Shown here in pieces: positions 9,101 to 16,261 of a stretch of DNA of 28,962 nt (its first letter is position 1; each line of letters opens with the position of its first letter). Source of the DNA: Bacillota bacterium. Its GTDB lineage: Bacteria; Bacillota; Clostridia; Lachnospirales; Lachnospiraceae. The stretch covers positions 1-28,962 of the forward strand of contig JAEZJV010000056.1 in NCBI GenBank assembly GCA_023415635.1, in the 5' to 3' direction. The position numbers and the translations under genes were made by a program. The notes beneath the pieces are model-generated. The model saw nothing but the letters and a program-made list of their open reading frames with translations. It did no database searches and had not been told where the DNA came from.

Positions 9101-9215
9101 AAGTACAGCCTTCAGGATGGAGCTTTCCGCAAGACGAGGTGATTATGAGGAAGTAGTTAAGTATTCTAAGCAGCTGAAAAGTGAATGCAATATATATAAT
9201 AAGATGTTTGGTTAA
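6111..9215 (+). CDS. Four-PAS hybrid histidine kinase with receiver and HPt-like tail
   Basis: A soluble sensor kinase of 1034 residues with no membrane segment. Domains read from the sequence: PAS1 about 12-135; PAS2 about 145-280, containing a cysteine cluster C195, C198, C203, C209, C212; PAS3 about 285-405; PAS4 about 410-540; HisKA with H559 in NMSHEIRTP; HATPase about 655-780 with DTGIGI and GGTGLGL; receiver about 800-920 with phospho-acceptor D849 in LMDILMP. The last 110 residues are helical and resemble an HPt domain in which Asn (N982, in KYANGLKEL) sits where His is expected. It lies 62 nt after the chemoreceptor gene and 45 nt before a lone receiver gene, so a relay to that receiver is likely. 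The input signal is unknown; the cysteine cluster hints at metal or redox sensing. Confidence 0.92.
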   Translation: MRDTKVWIEKNRNEEQLLTVLSCLGDGLITTDLLGRITFMNPAAEEITGWSHENASGKLFEEVLHLANADTLEKINSPIKQALEEGKIVGLPKNSAILFDERLKYISASFAPIVRESKTLGVVVVFREITRIKKEEKALLIERDNLKVVFEASPSGKAIVDRNLIIRKINETLLKVLNKECEEVLGKRFGDGTKCPYCTDLSCGNTLYCNECLVSSYVEKVFETGESYVGINIGYYTREEDSDRSLWRKYDFVPIEIDHEPCVMVDVENITEQKRNEETLVRVNDFYMRMFENFPAYIFRTDIEGNVIYMSNNWIELVGDFIEGNIDKIWSEYLHPDDKKKFFRLRGAAYKKYKPYEIVVRIMNSTGSYRWINIFHRPVYNMENRIDGFIGMALDIHDKKEMEDELANSESRYRALFKNMHAGFAYHKALYDKDGRLQDLQFILFNDAYRDMFLKERDNVTGLLYSDIFPNGVGDLVHNRAAFEEVLKERKSVHYDEIYFTTFKRWYSFSLFSPEEGYLAIIIHDIDEKKKAGILLKDAKEQAEKANQAKSEFLANMSHEIRTPANGIVGMIELTLLTDLTYEQKANLMTAKHCVDSLLNVINDILDFSKMEAGKMAIKKENFNIKKLLDEITKTHYFRASEKKLDLFYAFSSNINPYLIGDSFRLQQILNNLINNAVKFTEQGSITVEVKGLSATDTMIELQFSVKDTGIGIAPENMDLLFKSFSQVDGSNTRKYGGTGLGLVISKQLVEIMGGRIWVESKKGIGSVFSFVIPFEIGRRTENKIITDTIQQDIMMNNMSVLIVEDDSVNQQVISCMLKEKGCQTDFACNGLEALEAYDKKEYDIILMDILMPIMDGVEAARLIREKEAGRKHTPIIAITAHALRGDRERFLKLGMDEYIAKPIKMEELFFTLDKVLFGTHNQEGTEVEVKITDYGILTTNTGNKPESNNHSTVMRKLMSKIDAMDSMIMGRDFEIIEKYANGLKELFDGIEATELKSTAFRMELSARRGDYEEVVKYSKQLKSECNIYNKMFG

Positions 9216-9260
9216 GCTATACCGAGCAATCATACATTAGGAGGAAGGGTGACCTAAACG

Positions 9261-9653
9261 GTGAGAATATTAATTGTAGAGGATGACTATACCAGCAGAA
9301 GATTTATGAGTAAGCTTCTTGCAGATTATGGAACAGTAGATGTGGTAGTGGATGGGTTGGAGGCTTTGGATGCTTATCTCTTGGCAATGAAGGACAATCA
9401 GCCCTATGATCTGATCTGTCTGGATATTATGATGCCAAAGGTGGATGGTGTAAAGGTGTTAAAAGCAATCAGGGACTATGAGACCTCGAAGGGGATGCTT
9501 CCGGAAAAAAGAGTCAAGGTTATTATGACTACAGCACTTCAGGATTCCCAGATGGTGAAGCGCTCCTTTGATATTGGCTGTGAAGCCTTTGCCTCGAAGC
9601 CAATCAATGTGAATCAGTTTCTCGAGGTAATGAAGAACCTTAAGCTAATATAG
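9261..9653 (+). CDS. Single-domain response regulator (CheY-like)
   Basis: A 130-residue receiver with no output domain. The acidic pocket is VEDD (residues 7-9), the phospho-acceptor is D55 in CLDIMMPKVDG, and the conserved Thr (MTTA) and Lys (ASKPIN) are present, so it should be active. Such receivers bind the flagellar motor (CheY) or pass phosphate within a relay. It may be a target of CheA, of the hybrid kinase encoded just upstream, or of both. The start is GTG; the AGGAGG at 9239-9244 lies 16 nt upstream, unusually far, and a start-stop GTG ACC TAA lies between. I call it CheY-like rather than cheY because motor binding cannot be read from the sequence. Confidence 0.92.
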   Translation: MRILIVEDDYTSRRFMSKLLADYGTVDVVVDGLEALDAYLLAMKDNQPYDLICLDIMMPKVDGVKVLKAIRDYETSKGMLPEKRVKVIMTTALQDSQMVKRSFDIGCEAFASKPINVNQFLEVMKNLKLI

Positions 9654-9678
9654 CAATAAAATATGTTCTATTGTGGCG

Positions 9679-9715
9679 AAAAGTGCTTGAAATTCTAGTT
9701 TCAGGCACTTTTTCA
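9679..9715 (+). terminator. Terminator closing the chemosensory cluster
   Basis: A 14-bp stem with one G-U pair (9679-9692 pairing with 9699-9712, core AAGTGCTTGAAA) and a 6-nt loop ends in a run of T at 9709-9713. It lies 26 nt beyond the receiver gene and would end the transcript that starts near 1037. Confidence 0.87.
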
Positions 9716-9811
9716 TTCATAACAGAGTCCTGGCCGACTATTTTTGGTGATAAAGTATCAATGAAACGGAAGGATAACTGCAAGAAAGACGCTAACACCT
9801 CTCAGAATTTG

Positions 9812-9820
9812 TGATATAAT
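9812..9820 (+). promoter_or_regulatory. Extended -10 promoter before the KaiC/PEP-binding operon
   Basis: A TGA-TATAAT arrangement (TG at 9812-9813, perfect TATAAT at 9815-9820) is an extended -10 element. The -35 region (about 9792) is poor. This would give a leader of about 170 nt before the gene at 9998. The rest of 9716-9997 is very AT-rich and holds a possible 25-codon frame at 9878-9955 that I do not call. Confidence 0.5.
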
Positions 9821-9997
9821 GTCATTAATATCTATATATCTATAAATAGCTTTTTCTTATCATAAAAAAGGATAGGGATGATTAGATCAATATATATTTT
9901 CATTTATACTGGAAGAAGTTATATGATGGTATTCTTAATTGATATTAAGATGTGATATCCGGAAGTTTTTATGGGCTTATGAAAGGATGGGGGAAGT

Positions 9998-12580
9998 ATG
10001 GCGGCATTTCAAAAAATAAAATCGGGAATTTCCAGCATGGATTTGGTATTGGATCATATACGCTTGGGTGACAATGTGGTTATTCAGGTAACCTGCCTGG
10101 CTGACTTTATAAGGGTTGTAGAACCCTTTGTAACTCAGGCAATACAGGACGGCAGAAATATGATCTATATCCGATTCTCGAATCATGACCCGTTATTCAC
10201 TCCTAGAGAAGGACTTAAAATCTATGAATTGGATGCCTGTGAGGGCTTTGAAATCTTTACAGTGGCTTTGCATGAAATTATAACCGCGGAGGGTCTGGAA
10301 GCCTTTTATGTTTTTGATAGTCTTTCGGAGCTTCAGGTGAGATGGTCCACCGATCTTATGATGGGGAATTTCTTCCGTGTAACCTGCCCTTACCTTTTTG
10401 AGCTGGATACGGTGGCCTTTTTCCCGGTTATGAGAGGTCATCATGATTTTGCAGCAATTGCCCGAATTCAGGAGACCACCCAGCTATTACTGGATATCTA
10501 TTCGGATGAAACGAATGCATATCTTCATCCTATCAAGGTGTGGAACCGGTATCTGCCGGATATGTTCCTTCCCTATAGGTTCAATGAAGAAAATGAGCTG
10601 GAGCCTTTGGAAAACAGTGTTGATCTTGCACAATATTATCGACTCAGACATAAGGAGCAGCAGGAGCATTCCGAGCAGAACATGGATAGCTATGAGCGGT
10701 TCTTTCGTGGGGTCAGGGAGGCTTATTACCGTAAAGAGCTGGAAGATAAAATCTTACAGAAGGTGTGCAGAAGCATGATGACTCATGATCATAAGATGTC
10801 AGCTATGATACAGAAAGAATTCACACCGGAGGACTTCTTTTTTATCAAGGACCGGATGATCGGAACAGGAACCATTGGCGGAAAAGCCTGTGGTATGCTG
10901 CTTGCCAGAAAGATGGTGGAGAATTATCTGCCTCAATATGCCGAATATATAGAGCCGCAGGACTCTTTTTATATTGCAACGGATGTATTTTATTCCTATA
11001 TTGTAGAGAATAAGCTATGGAAGCTTCGTATTCTGCAACGGAGTGAGGAGCATTATTTTGATAAGGCAGAAGAGCTGGCACAGGCTATCAGGAACGGGCA
11101 TTTTTCAGAAAACCTTCGAGCTCAGTTTCGAAGAATGCTCGAATACTTCGGGCAATTTCCTATTGTTGTACGTTCCAGTAGCTTTTTAGAGGATGGTTAT
11201 GGGAGTGCATTTGCCGGTAAATACGAATCCGTCTTTTGTGTCAATAACTGCAGCCCTGAAGAGCGATTGCTTCAGTTTGAGAATGCGGTGCGCCGGGTCT
11301 ATGCCAGTACTATGGACAAGTCTGCTTTGGAATACAGGAAGCAGAGAGGACTGGCTAATTCTGATGAACAGATGGCGATCCTGGTTCAGAGGGTCAGCGG
11401 TACCAAGTTTGGCAATTATTATATGCCCTGTGCTGCCGGGGTTGGTTTCTCCTACAGTGTTTATCGTTGGAGCAATGCGCTCAGTGAGGATGCTGGTTTA
11501 TTACGCCTTGTGGCAGGACTAGGTACCAAGTCCGTGGATCGTACGGGAAGTGACTATCCCAGACTGGTTAATTTGGATAAGGCTGAGATTACAACCTTAA
11601 GCAGCACGGAGGAAAAGCATCGTTATTCCCAACGCAATTTCGACGTCATTAATCTGAGTGAAAATGAATTGACTGAGATACCTGCAATTAATCTTTTCTC
11701 GGAACTCCCCGGTTGGTATCTGGATTTAATTTGTGAAAATGATTATGATATGGAGAGAGTTTTTGAGGAGAGAGGTCAACATCGAAGGATTAGATTTCTA
11801 TCCTGTCAGGGAATTGTTAAGAAAAATTATCTGATGAAGATGATGAAGGATATTCTGGCAATGCTACAGGAGCATTACGGTAATCCGGTGGATATCGAAT
11901 ATACCATGAATTTTCGACGGGACGGTAAATTTACCGTAAATCTTCTTCAATGCAGACCGCTGTATGTATGGCAGAAGGCTGCCAACATGAAGCTTCCTCA
12001 GATATCCAATGAGCAGACACTCTTTCGGATAAACCGCACCTTTATGGGGAATAGTGCCATGCTTCCCATTGATGTTGTGGTTATTGTCGATGCAGGACAA
12101 TATCATAGATACCCATATCATAAGAAAAGCTCATTATGCAGGGTAATTGCTGAAATTAATCAGTATTATAAGGGCAGGGGTAACAATCTTATGCTTTTAA
12201 GCCCAGGTAGAATTGGAACCTCTTCTCCGGAACTAGGACTGCCGGTTGCTTTCTCTGATATATCAGGCTTCAAGCTGATATGCGAGTATGCGGATCGTGA
12301 GATAGGCTTTGTTCCGGAATTATCCTACGGAAGCCATATGTTTCAGGATATTGTTGAGTCTGAGATGTTCTACGTGGCAATTATGAATTCGCTGCAGGAG
12401 GACGGGGAAATCTTTCAGAGAAATCTACTGGAAGGGGAGACCTCTGTATTAAATTGTATTCTTCCTAATTCTGAAGCATCTGATATTATTAAGGTTTATC
12501 AGGTAAGCAGGGAAAAAAATCTGAAAGTTTATGCGGATTTTGAGGAGAAAGTGGTTGTGTGCGGTTATGAATTGAGATAG
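9998..12580 (+). CDS. PEP/pyruvate-binding (PPDK N-terminal) protein with KaiC-like N-terminus
   Basis: An 860-residue cytosolic protein. Residues 1-220 resemble a KaiC/RecA-type fold (GISSMDLVLDHIRLGDNVV), but the expected Walker A loop GxxGxGKT is absent. A central ATP-grasp domain of the pyruvate phosphate dikinase N-terminal type follows. It has a glycine-rich GTIGGKACG (about 289-297), the ATP-binding VRSSSFLEDGYGSAFAGKYES with R392, and the closing DIEYT (E634) and LLQCRPL (R653). The C-terminal 200 residues carry LLSPGRIGTSSPELGLPV and ELSYGSHMFQD. I have seen such words in this poorly described family. There is no swivelling His domain and no PEP-binding barrel, so it cannot be a complete PPDK or PEP synthase. 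It starts at ATG after GGGGGAAGT and leads a three-gene operon. Confidence 0.82.
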   Translation: MAAFQKIKSGISSMDLVLDHIRLGDNVVIQVTCLADFIRVVEPFVTQAIQDGRNMIYIRFSNHDPLFTPREGLKIYELDACEGFEIFTVALHEIITAEGLEAFYVFDSLSELQVRWSTDLMMGNFFRVTCPYLFELDTVAFFPVMRGHHDFAAIARIQETTQLLLDIYSDETNAYLHPIKVWNRYLPDMFLPYRFNEENELEPLENSVDLAQYYRLRHKEQQEHSEQNMDSYERFFRGVREAYYRKELEDKILQKVCRSMMTHDHKMSAMIQKEFTPEDFFFIKDRMIGTGTIGGKACGMLLARKMVENYLPQYAEYIEPQDSFYIATDVFYSYIVENKLWKLRILQRSEEHYFDKAEELAQAIRNGHFSENLRAQFRRMLEYFGQFPIVVRSSSFLEDGYGSAFAGKYESVFCVNNCSPEERLLQFENAVRRVYASTMDKSALEYRKQRGLANSDEQMAILVQRVSGTKFGNYYMPCAAGVGFSYSVYRWSNALSEDAGLLRLVAGLGTKSVDRTGSDYPRLVNLDKAEITTLSSTEEKHRYSQRNFDVINLSENELTEIPAINLFSELPGWYLDLICENDYDMERVFEERGQHRRIRFLSCQGIVKKNYLMKMMKDILAMLQEHYGNPVDIEYTMNFRRDGKFTVNLLQCRPLYVWQKAANMKLPQISNEQTLFRINRTFMGNSAMLPIDVVVIVDAGQYHRYPYHKKSSLCRVIAEINQYYKGRGNNLMLLSPGRIGTSSPELGLPVAFSDISGFKLICEYADREIGFVPELSYGSHMFQDIVESEMFYVAIMNSLQEDGEIFQRNLLEGETSVLNCILPNSEASDIIKVYQVSREKNLKVYADFEEKVVVCGYELR

Positions 12581-12604
12581 AATGTGTTTGGGATTGGAGA
12601 TAAA

Positions 12605-13729
12605 ATGGATAATAAAACTCTTTATGAGAAATTCTTATGTATCGGAGGGCAATGTCCGCTGACCTGCTGTAAAGGTTGGGAAATCACTGTCGATCCAGAG
12701 ACCTATGATAAATGGAAGGATGCATTTGTGAAGACGGAGCATGTAAGATATACCGTCAGCAAGAAGAAATCCTCAGATAAGACAGAATATAAAATTAATA
12801 TGGGGCAGGTTAAGAGCTGCCCCTATTTTAATGAAGATGGTCTATGCAGGATTGTCCTATATAACGGTGAGGATTATCTTCCGAGTATCTGCAGACAGTT
12901 TCCGAGAATTATAAACGAGTATAAAGGAATAAGAGAGAAATCTCTCTCCTGCGCCTGTCCTGAAGTGATTGACCTGCTTCATCGGGAAGGGGAAAAGCTA
13001 CAGCTTTTTTCCTGGGATGAAAATGAAACTGACGGTGATGAATTTCCGCTGAAGGGCTTAAGGAAGGTACTTCTTTCGATTCTAACCTTGGTGGATTTTA
13101 CCTTGAAGGATAGACTTTTGCTTGGTTTAATTATATTGTCTGAATTTATGAACAAGGAGATTAATACGAGAATAACATTCGAAAATTTATGTGATGAGGG
13201 GTATCTGGCTTCTTTGCTTCGGCTATGGAGGGATGGAGAACCGAATATAAGAGATGCCTGTTTGGAACAGAATGAGTTATTTTTGGATATAGCTGAGAAT
13301 TATCGAAAAGAGAATTATTATATAGACTTCCTGGAGCCTCTGGCTTCTTATGCTGAAAATCTGGACGTACAAGCCTTGGTAAAGGGTTATAGGGAATTTG
13401 AGGATTCCTTATATGCCTACGATTGGCTGTTGGAACAATGCCTTCAGATTAAAGTATTCAGTGAGTGCATCGGGGATGAGACAGGAGACCTGCTGCAGGC
13501 CTTTCAGATGATTATCCTCGAATATACCATGGTGAGGCATTCGGTTTATCTGATTACCCTGATGCGGGGATACTTTGACTATGAGGATGTCCGTAATTAC
13601 ATTGTAATTTATTCCAGAATAATCGGTAATAACCCGGAAGGCATCAAGGAGTTTTTTCAAGATAGTTTTGACGGAGGAATATGGGACCCATCGTATTTTT
13701 TACTGCTTTTAAACCAGAATTTGTATTAG
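12605..13729 (+). CDS. fliB: FliB-like flagellin lysine-N-methylase family protein
   Basis: A cysteine-rich 374-residue protein of the family commonly annotated as flagellin lysine-N-methylase. The N-terminal third holds the conserved cysteines C12, C17, C21, C22 (CPLTCCKGW), C72 and C81 (CPYFNEDGLC), C96 (ICRQFPR), and C116 and C118 (SCACPEV). This pattern suggests a bound metal or Fe-S cluster. The remaining 250 residues are helical without a motif I know. I chose ATG 12605 because GGAG (12596-12599) stands five bases before it; the frame extends in-frame to GTG 12584. It is 24 nt downstream of the PEP-binding gene and 15 nt upstream of the DUF4317 gene. No flagellin gene is in the window, so the substrate is inferred from family name only. 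Confidence 0.78.
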   Translation: MDNKTLYEKFLCIGGQCPLTCCKGWEITVDPETYDKWKDAFVKTEHVRYTVSKKKSSDKTEYKINMGQVKSCPYFNEDGLCRIVLYNGEDYLPSICRQFPRIINEYKGIREKSLSCACPEVIDLLHREGEKLQLFSWDENETDGDEFPLKGLRKVLLSILTLVDFTLKDRLLLGLIILSEFMNKEINTRITFENLCDEGYLASLLRLWRDGEPNIRDACLEQNELFLDIAENYRKENYYIDFLEPLASYAENLDVQALVKGYREFEDSLYAYDWLLEQCLQIKVFSECIGDETGDLLQAFQMIILEYTMVRHSVYLITLMRGYFDYEDVRNYIVIYSRIIGNNPEGIKEFFQDSFDGGIWDPSYFLLLLNQNLY

Positions 13730-13744
13730 AAAGGTATGTGAACA

Positions 13745-14875
13745 ATGATTAACAGTGAAATACTTGAAATAAGAAAGCAATTCAAACATGAAAACTGCTC
13801 TATCACTAAAGTCAGCGGTTGTTATGTAGATGGTGAGAAGACCATTAAAACAAAATTCACTGAGTCGTTCCTGTGTCTGCCGGAGGAAGAGACCTTTAAG
13901 TACTTTGAGATATTTCAAAAGACACTATCCGGTATAATCGGCAAGAACCTGATTAATATGGATTTTCCGACTGAGACAGAATTCAATGAGGGAACTCAGG
14001 AATTTTTGCTAAAGCTTAGAGACAGTGAGTTAAAGGATGAGACACTGCTGGATGAATTTTATGAGAAGGTAATTCGTATGTATGATTATACCGGAAACTA
14101 TTTAATTCTCATGGTTTATGCAGCATATGACATTCCCGGCAGGACCAATGATAAAAAGCTGCTGGAGGATGCCTCCGAGGAGGTATACCGGTACATACTC
14201 TGCTCCCTATGCCCTGTGAAGCTGTCCAAGCCTGGCTTAAGCTATAATGAAGAGATGAATCAGATTCAAAAGAGGATTCAGGACTGGGTAGTCGCCATGC
14301 CGGATAACGGTTTTCTGTTTCCGGCTTTTAACGACAGAAGTACGGATATTCACAGTATATTATACTATGCCAAGGATTCTGAGGAGCTACATGAGGATTT
14401 TGTGCATCAGCTCCTTGGCTGCCGAGTTCCGATGTCAGCAGGAGGGCAGAAGGAAACCTTCCAGACCTTAATAAAGGAAACTCTTGGGCAGGAATGCGAT
14501 TACGAGATCGTCCGTAATATCCATGATAAGATTAGCGATATTCTGGAAGAACATAAGTTAAAGGAGATAGCAGAGCCCTTAATGCTAGATAAGACAGAGG
14601 TAAAAAGCCTTTTTGTCGAAAGTGGTGTGGAGGAGGAACAGTTATCAGAATTCGATAGGAATTATGATAAGATGGCTGGAGAAAATGTAGCTCTTCAGGC
14701 AGCCAATGTGATTAACACCAGGGTATTTGAAGTAAAGACGCCTGATGTGGTAATCAAGGTTAATCCCGAGCGTACGGAGCTGGTTCAGACAAAGCTGGTA
14801 GAGGGCAGAAGGTGTATTGTAATAGAGATAACCGATCAGGTGGAAGTTAACGGAATTGCAGTGAAGCCGGCATAA
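13745..14875 (+). CDS. DUF4317 family protein
   Basis: A 376-residue protein that matches my recollection of the DUF4317 family, which is common in Clostridia and has no assigned function. It opens with MINSEILEIRKQF and contains KVSGCYVDGEKTI and FDRNYDKMAGE. There is no signal peptide or membrane segment, and the composition is acidic and mostly helical. Residues 165-235 include DNGFLFPAFNDRSTDIHSI and LLGCRVPMSAGGQKE, which look like conserved blocks. The C-terminal 60 residues are beta-rich (VVIKVNPERTELVQTKLVEG). It is the last gene of the probable operon beginning at 9998. No role can be read from the sequence. Confidence 0.8.
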   Translation: MINSEILEIRKQFKHENCSITKVSGCYVDGEKTIKTKFTESFLCLPEEETFKYFEIFQKTLSGIIGKNLINMDFPTETEFNEGTQEFLLKLRDSELKDETLLDEFYEKVIRMYDYTGNYLILMVYAAYDIPGRTNDKKLLEDASEEVYRYILCSLCPVKLSKPGLSYNEEMNQIQKRIQDWVVAMPDNGFLFPAFNDRSTDIHSILYYAKDSEELHEDFVHQLLGCRVPMSAGGQKETFQTLIKETLGQECDYEIVRNIHDKISDILEEHKLKEIAEPLMLDKTEVKSLFVESGVEEEQLSEFDRNYDKMAGENVALQAANVINTRVFEVKTPDVVIKVNPERTELVQTKLVEGRRCIVIEITDQVEVNGIAVKPA

Positions 14876-14967
14876 ATGAAGTACAGATAGTAGAGGGAAA
14901 CTGTCGTACTAATCAATCTACAGATAATTTAGGTAAAATGTATTTTTTGGTAATATTTCTTCCCCTT

Positions 14968-14995
14968 ATTGACAAAAATGTCAATAGAGGATAAT
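14968..14995 (+). promoter_or_regulatory. Promoter with overlapping inverted repeat before the chromate transporter pair
   Basis: A perfect -35 TTGACA (14969-14974) lies inside a perfect inverted repeat, ATTGACA-AAAA-TGTCAAT (14968-14985). The best -10 is GATAAT (14990-14995) with a short 15-bp spacer, or TAATGT (14992-14997) with 17. A repressor bound to the repeat would block polymerase. The leader to 15081 contains a 15-codon frame (15013-15060). Confidence 0.45.
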
Positions 14996-15080
14996 GTTGA
15001 AGAAGTCATTATATGAAAGGCGGTAATGACGATATGTCTGGGATTCCGATTTTGACATAGAAGAACAGGAGGAATAACAA

Positions 15081-15653
15081 ATGGATAGGAGCTTTAAGCT
15101 ATACCTAAAATTATTTGCATCAACCTTTTTTCTCAGTGCCTTCACCTTTGGAGGAGGTTATGTCATCATTTCTTTGATGAGAAAGAAGTTTGTTGATCAG
15201 TATAAATGGATTGAAGAAAACGAAATGTTGGATCTCACAGCAATTGCCCAGTCATCACCCGGGCCGATTGCAGTTAATGCTTCGATATTAATAGGCTACC
15301 GTATGGCAGGAGTACCCGGGGCGCTCCTTACAGTCTTCGGTACGATATCACCACCGCTTATCATCTTATCTGTCATTTCAGTTGCTTATACCGCGTTCCG
15401 TGACAGTACTGTTGTAGGGTTTACCCTTCGTGGAATGCAGGCAGGTGTCGCCGCTGTAATCATTGATGTAGTAATCAATATGGTGGGCGAGGCCACCAAG
15501 GAGAAGCATGTACTACCAATTTTCCTGATGCTTGCGGCCTTTGCCGCATCCTATATCTTTGATATCAGTGTAATTATTATCATTCTCTTCAGTGGAGTAC
15601 TGGGAGTAATCATCATGTATAGCAGCAATATAAAGAGAGGTGATAAGCAATGA
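15081..15653 (+). CDS. Chromate transporter family protein, first half
   Basis: A 190-residue inner-membrane protein of the CHR family, short-chain type, in which two half-size proteins are encoded together. Conserved words are FTFGGGYVIISLM (about 21-33) and AQSSPGPIAVN (about 63-73), the family's GGG and PGP motifs, followed by GYRMAGVPGALL. About five or six membrane segments are visible. The family can export chromate by exchange with anions, though many clostridial members have no tested substrate. The stop overlaps the start of the second half by four bases (ATGA), so the two are translationally coupled and probably form a heterodimer. AGGAGG precedes the ATG. Confidence 0.92.
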   Translation: MDRSFKLYLKLFASTFFLSAFTFGGGYVIISLMRKKFVDQYKWIEENEMLDLTAIAQSSPGPIAVNASILIGYRMAGVPGALLTVFGTISPPLIILSVISVAYTAFRDSTVVGFTLRGMQAGVAAVIIDVVINMVGEATKEKHVLPIFLMLAAFAASYIFDISVIIIILFSGVLGVIIMYSSNIKRGDKQ

Positions 15654-16216
15654 TTCTACTAAAATTATATTGGAGCTTTTTCCGGATTGGTCTGTTCAGT
15701 ATCGGAGGAGGCTATGCTTCATTACCGTTGATACAGAATCAGGTTGTGAAGCTTCAGGAATGGCTTACCATATCGGAGTTTGTTGATGTGGTTACCATCT
15801 CTCAGATGACACCCGGTCCAATTGCTATCAATGCGGCATCCTTTGTGGGTATCAGAGTAGCCGGTATACCGGGAGCGATAATTGCTACTGTCGGTTGTAT
15901 AACACCTTCCATTATAATTTCGCTGCTTTTGGCTTATATCTATTATAAGTATCGTAATCTGGCAGCAATACAAGGTGCAATGAAAGGATTACGTCCGTCC
16001 ATTGTAGGTTTAATCGCTGCGGCAGGATTATCGTTGGTCTTGCTGGCGTTTTATAAGGACGGTAAAATATCTATGGATTTTCGTGATTTGGATGTTCTGG
16101 CAGTCGGAATATTTGCGTTGGCGCTTTTTATATTACGTAAAACGAAAATAAGCCAGATTGCGGTCATGATAGGTGCAGGGGTTCTAGGATTATGTATCTA
16201 TCCTTTGATTTCTTGA
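15650..16216 (+). CDS. Chromate transporter family protein, second half
   Basis: The partner of the preceding gene, 188 residues. It repeats the same motifs at the same places: FSIGGGYASLPLIQ (about 16-29) and ISQMTPGPIAINA (about 50-62), followed by VGIRVAGIPGAII. This shows the two halves are paralogues. Five to six membrane segments are visible. The start overlaps the previous stop by four bases. A strong terminator follows 15 nt after the stop, so the pair forms a closed two-gene unit. Substrate specificity cannot be inferred. Confidence 0.92.
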   Translation: MILLKLYWSFFRIGLFSIGGGYASLPLIQNQVVKLQEWLTISEFVDVVTISQMTPGPIAINAASFVGIRVAGIPGAIIATVGCITPSIIISLLLAYIYYKYRNLAAIQGAMKGLRPSIVGLIAAAGLSLVLLAFYKDGKISMDFRDLDVLAVGIFALALFILRKTKISQIAVMIGAGVLGLCIYPLIS

Positions 16217-16231
16217 GAATAAGCTTTTTTC

Positions 16232-16261
16232 AGCCGGTATCAGACGATATCGGCTTTTTTT
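16232..16261 (+). terminator. Terminator after the chromate transporter pair
   Basis: A 10-bp stem with one G-U pair (16232-16241 pairing with 16246-16255, AGCCGGTATC), loop AGAC, is followed by an uninterrupted run of T. Confidence 0.9.

Noticed and set aside
9878..9955. 25-codon hydrophobic frame (MIRSIYIFIYTGRSYMMVFL and on) before the PEP-binding gene
   Set aside because: It lies in very AT-rich sequence where short frames rich in Ile, Tyr and Phe arise by chance; the ribosome site is only moderate.
9998..12580. Full pyruvate phosphate dikinase or PEP synthase
   Set aside because: The catalytic His swivelling domain and the PEP-binding barrel are both missing, and the N- and C-terminal regions are different.
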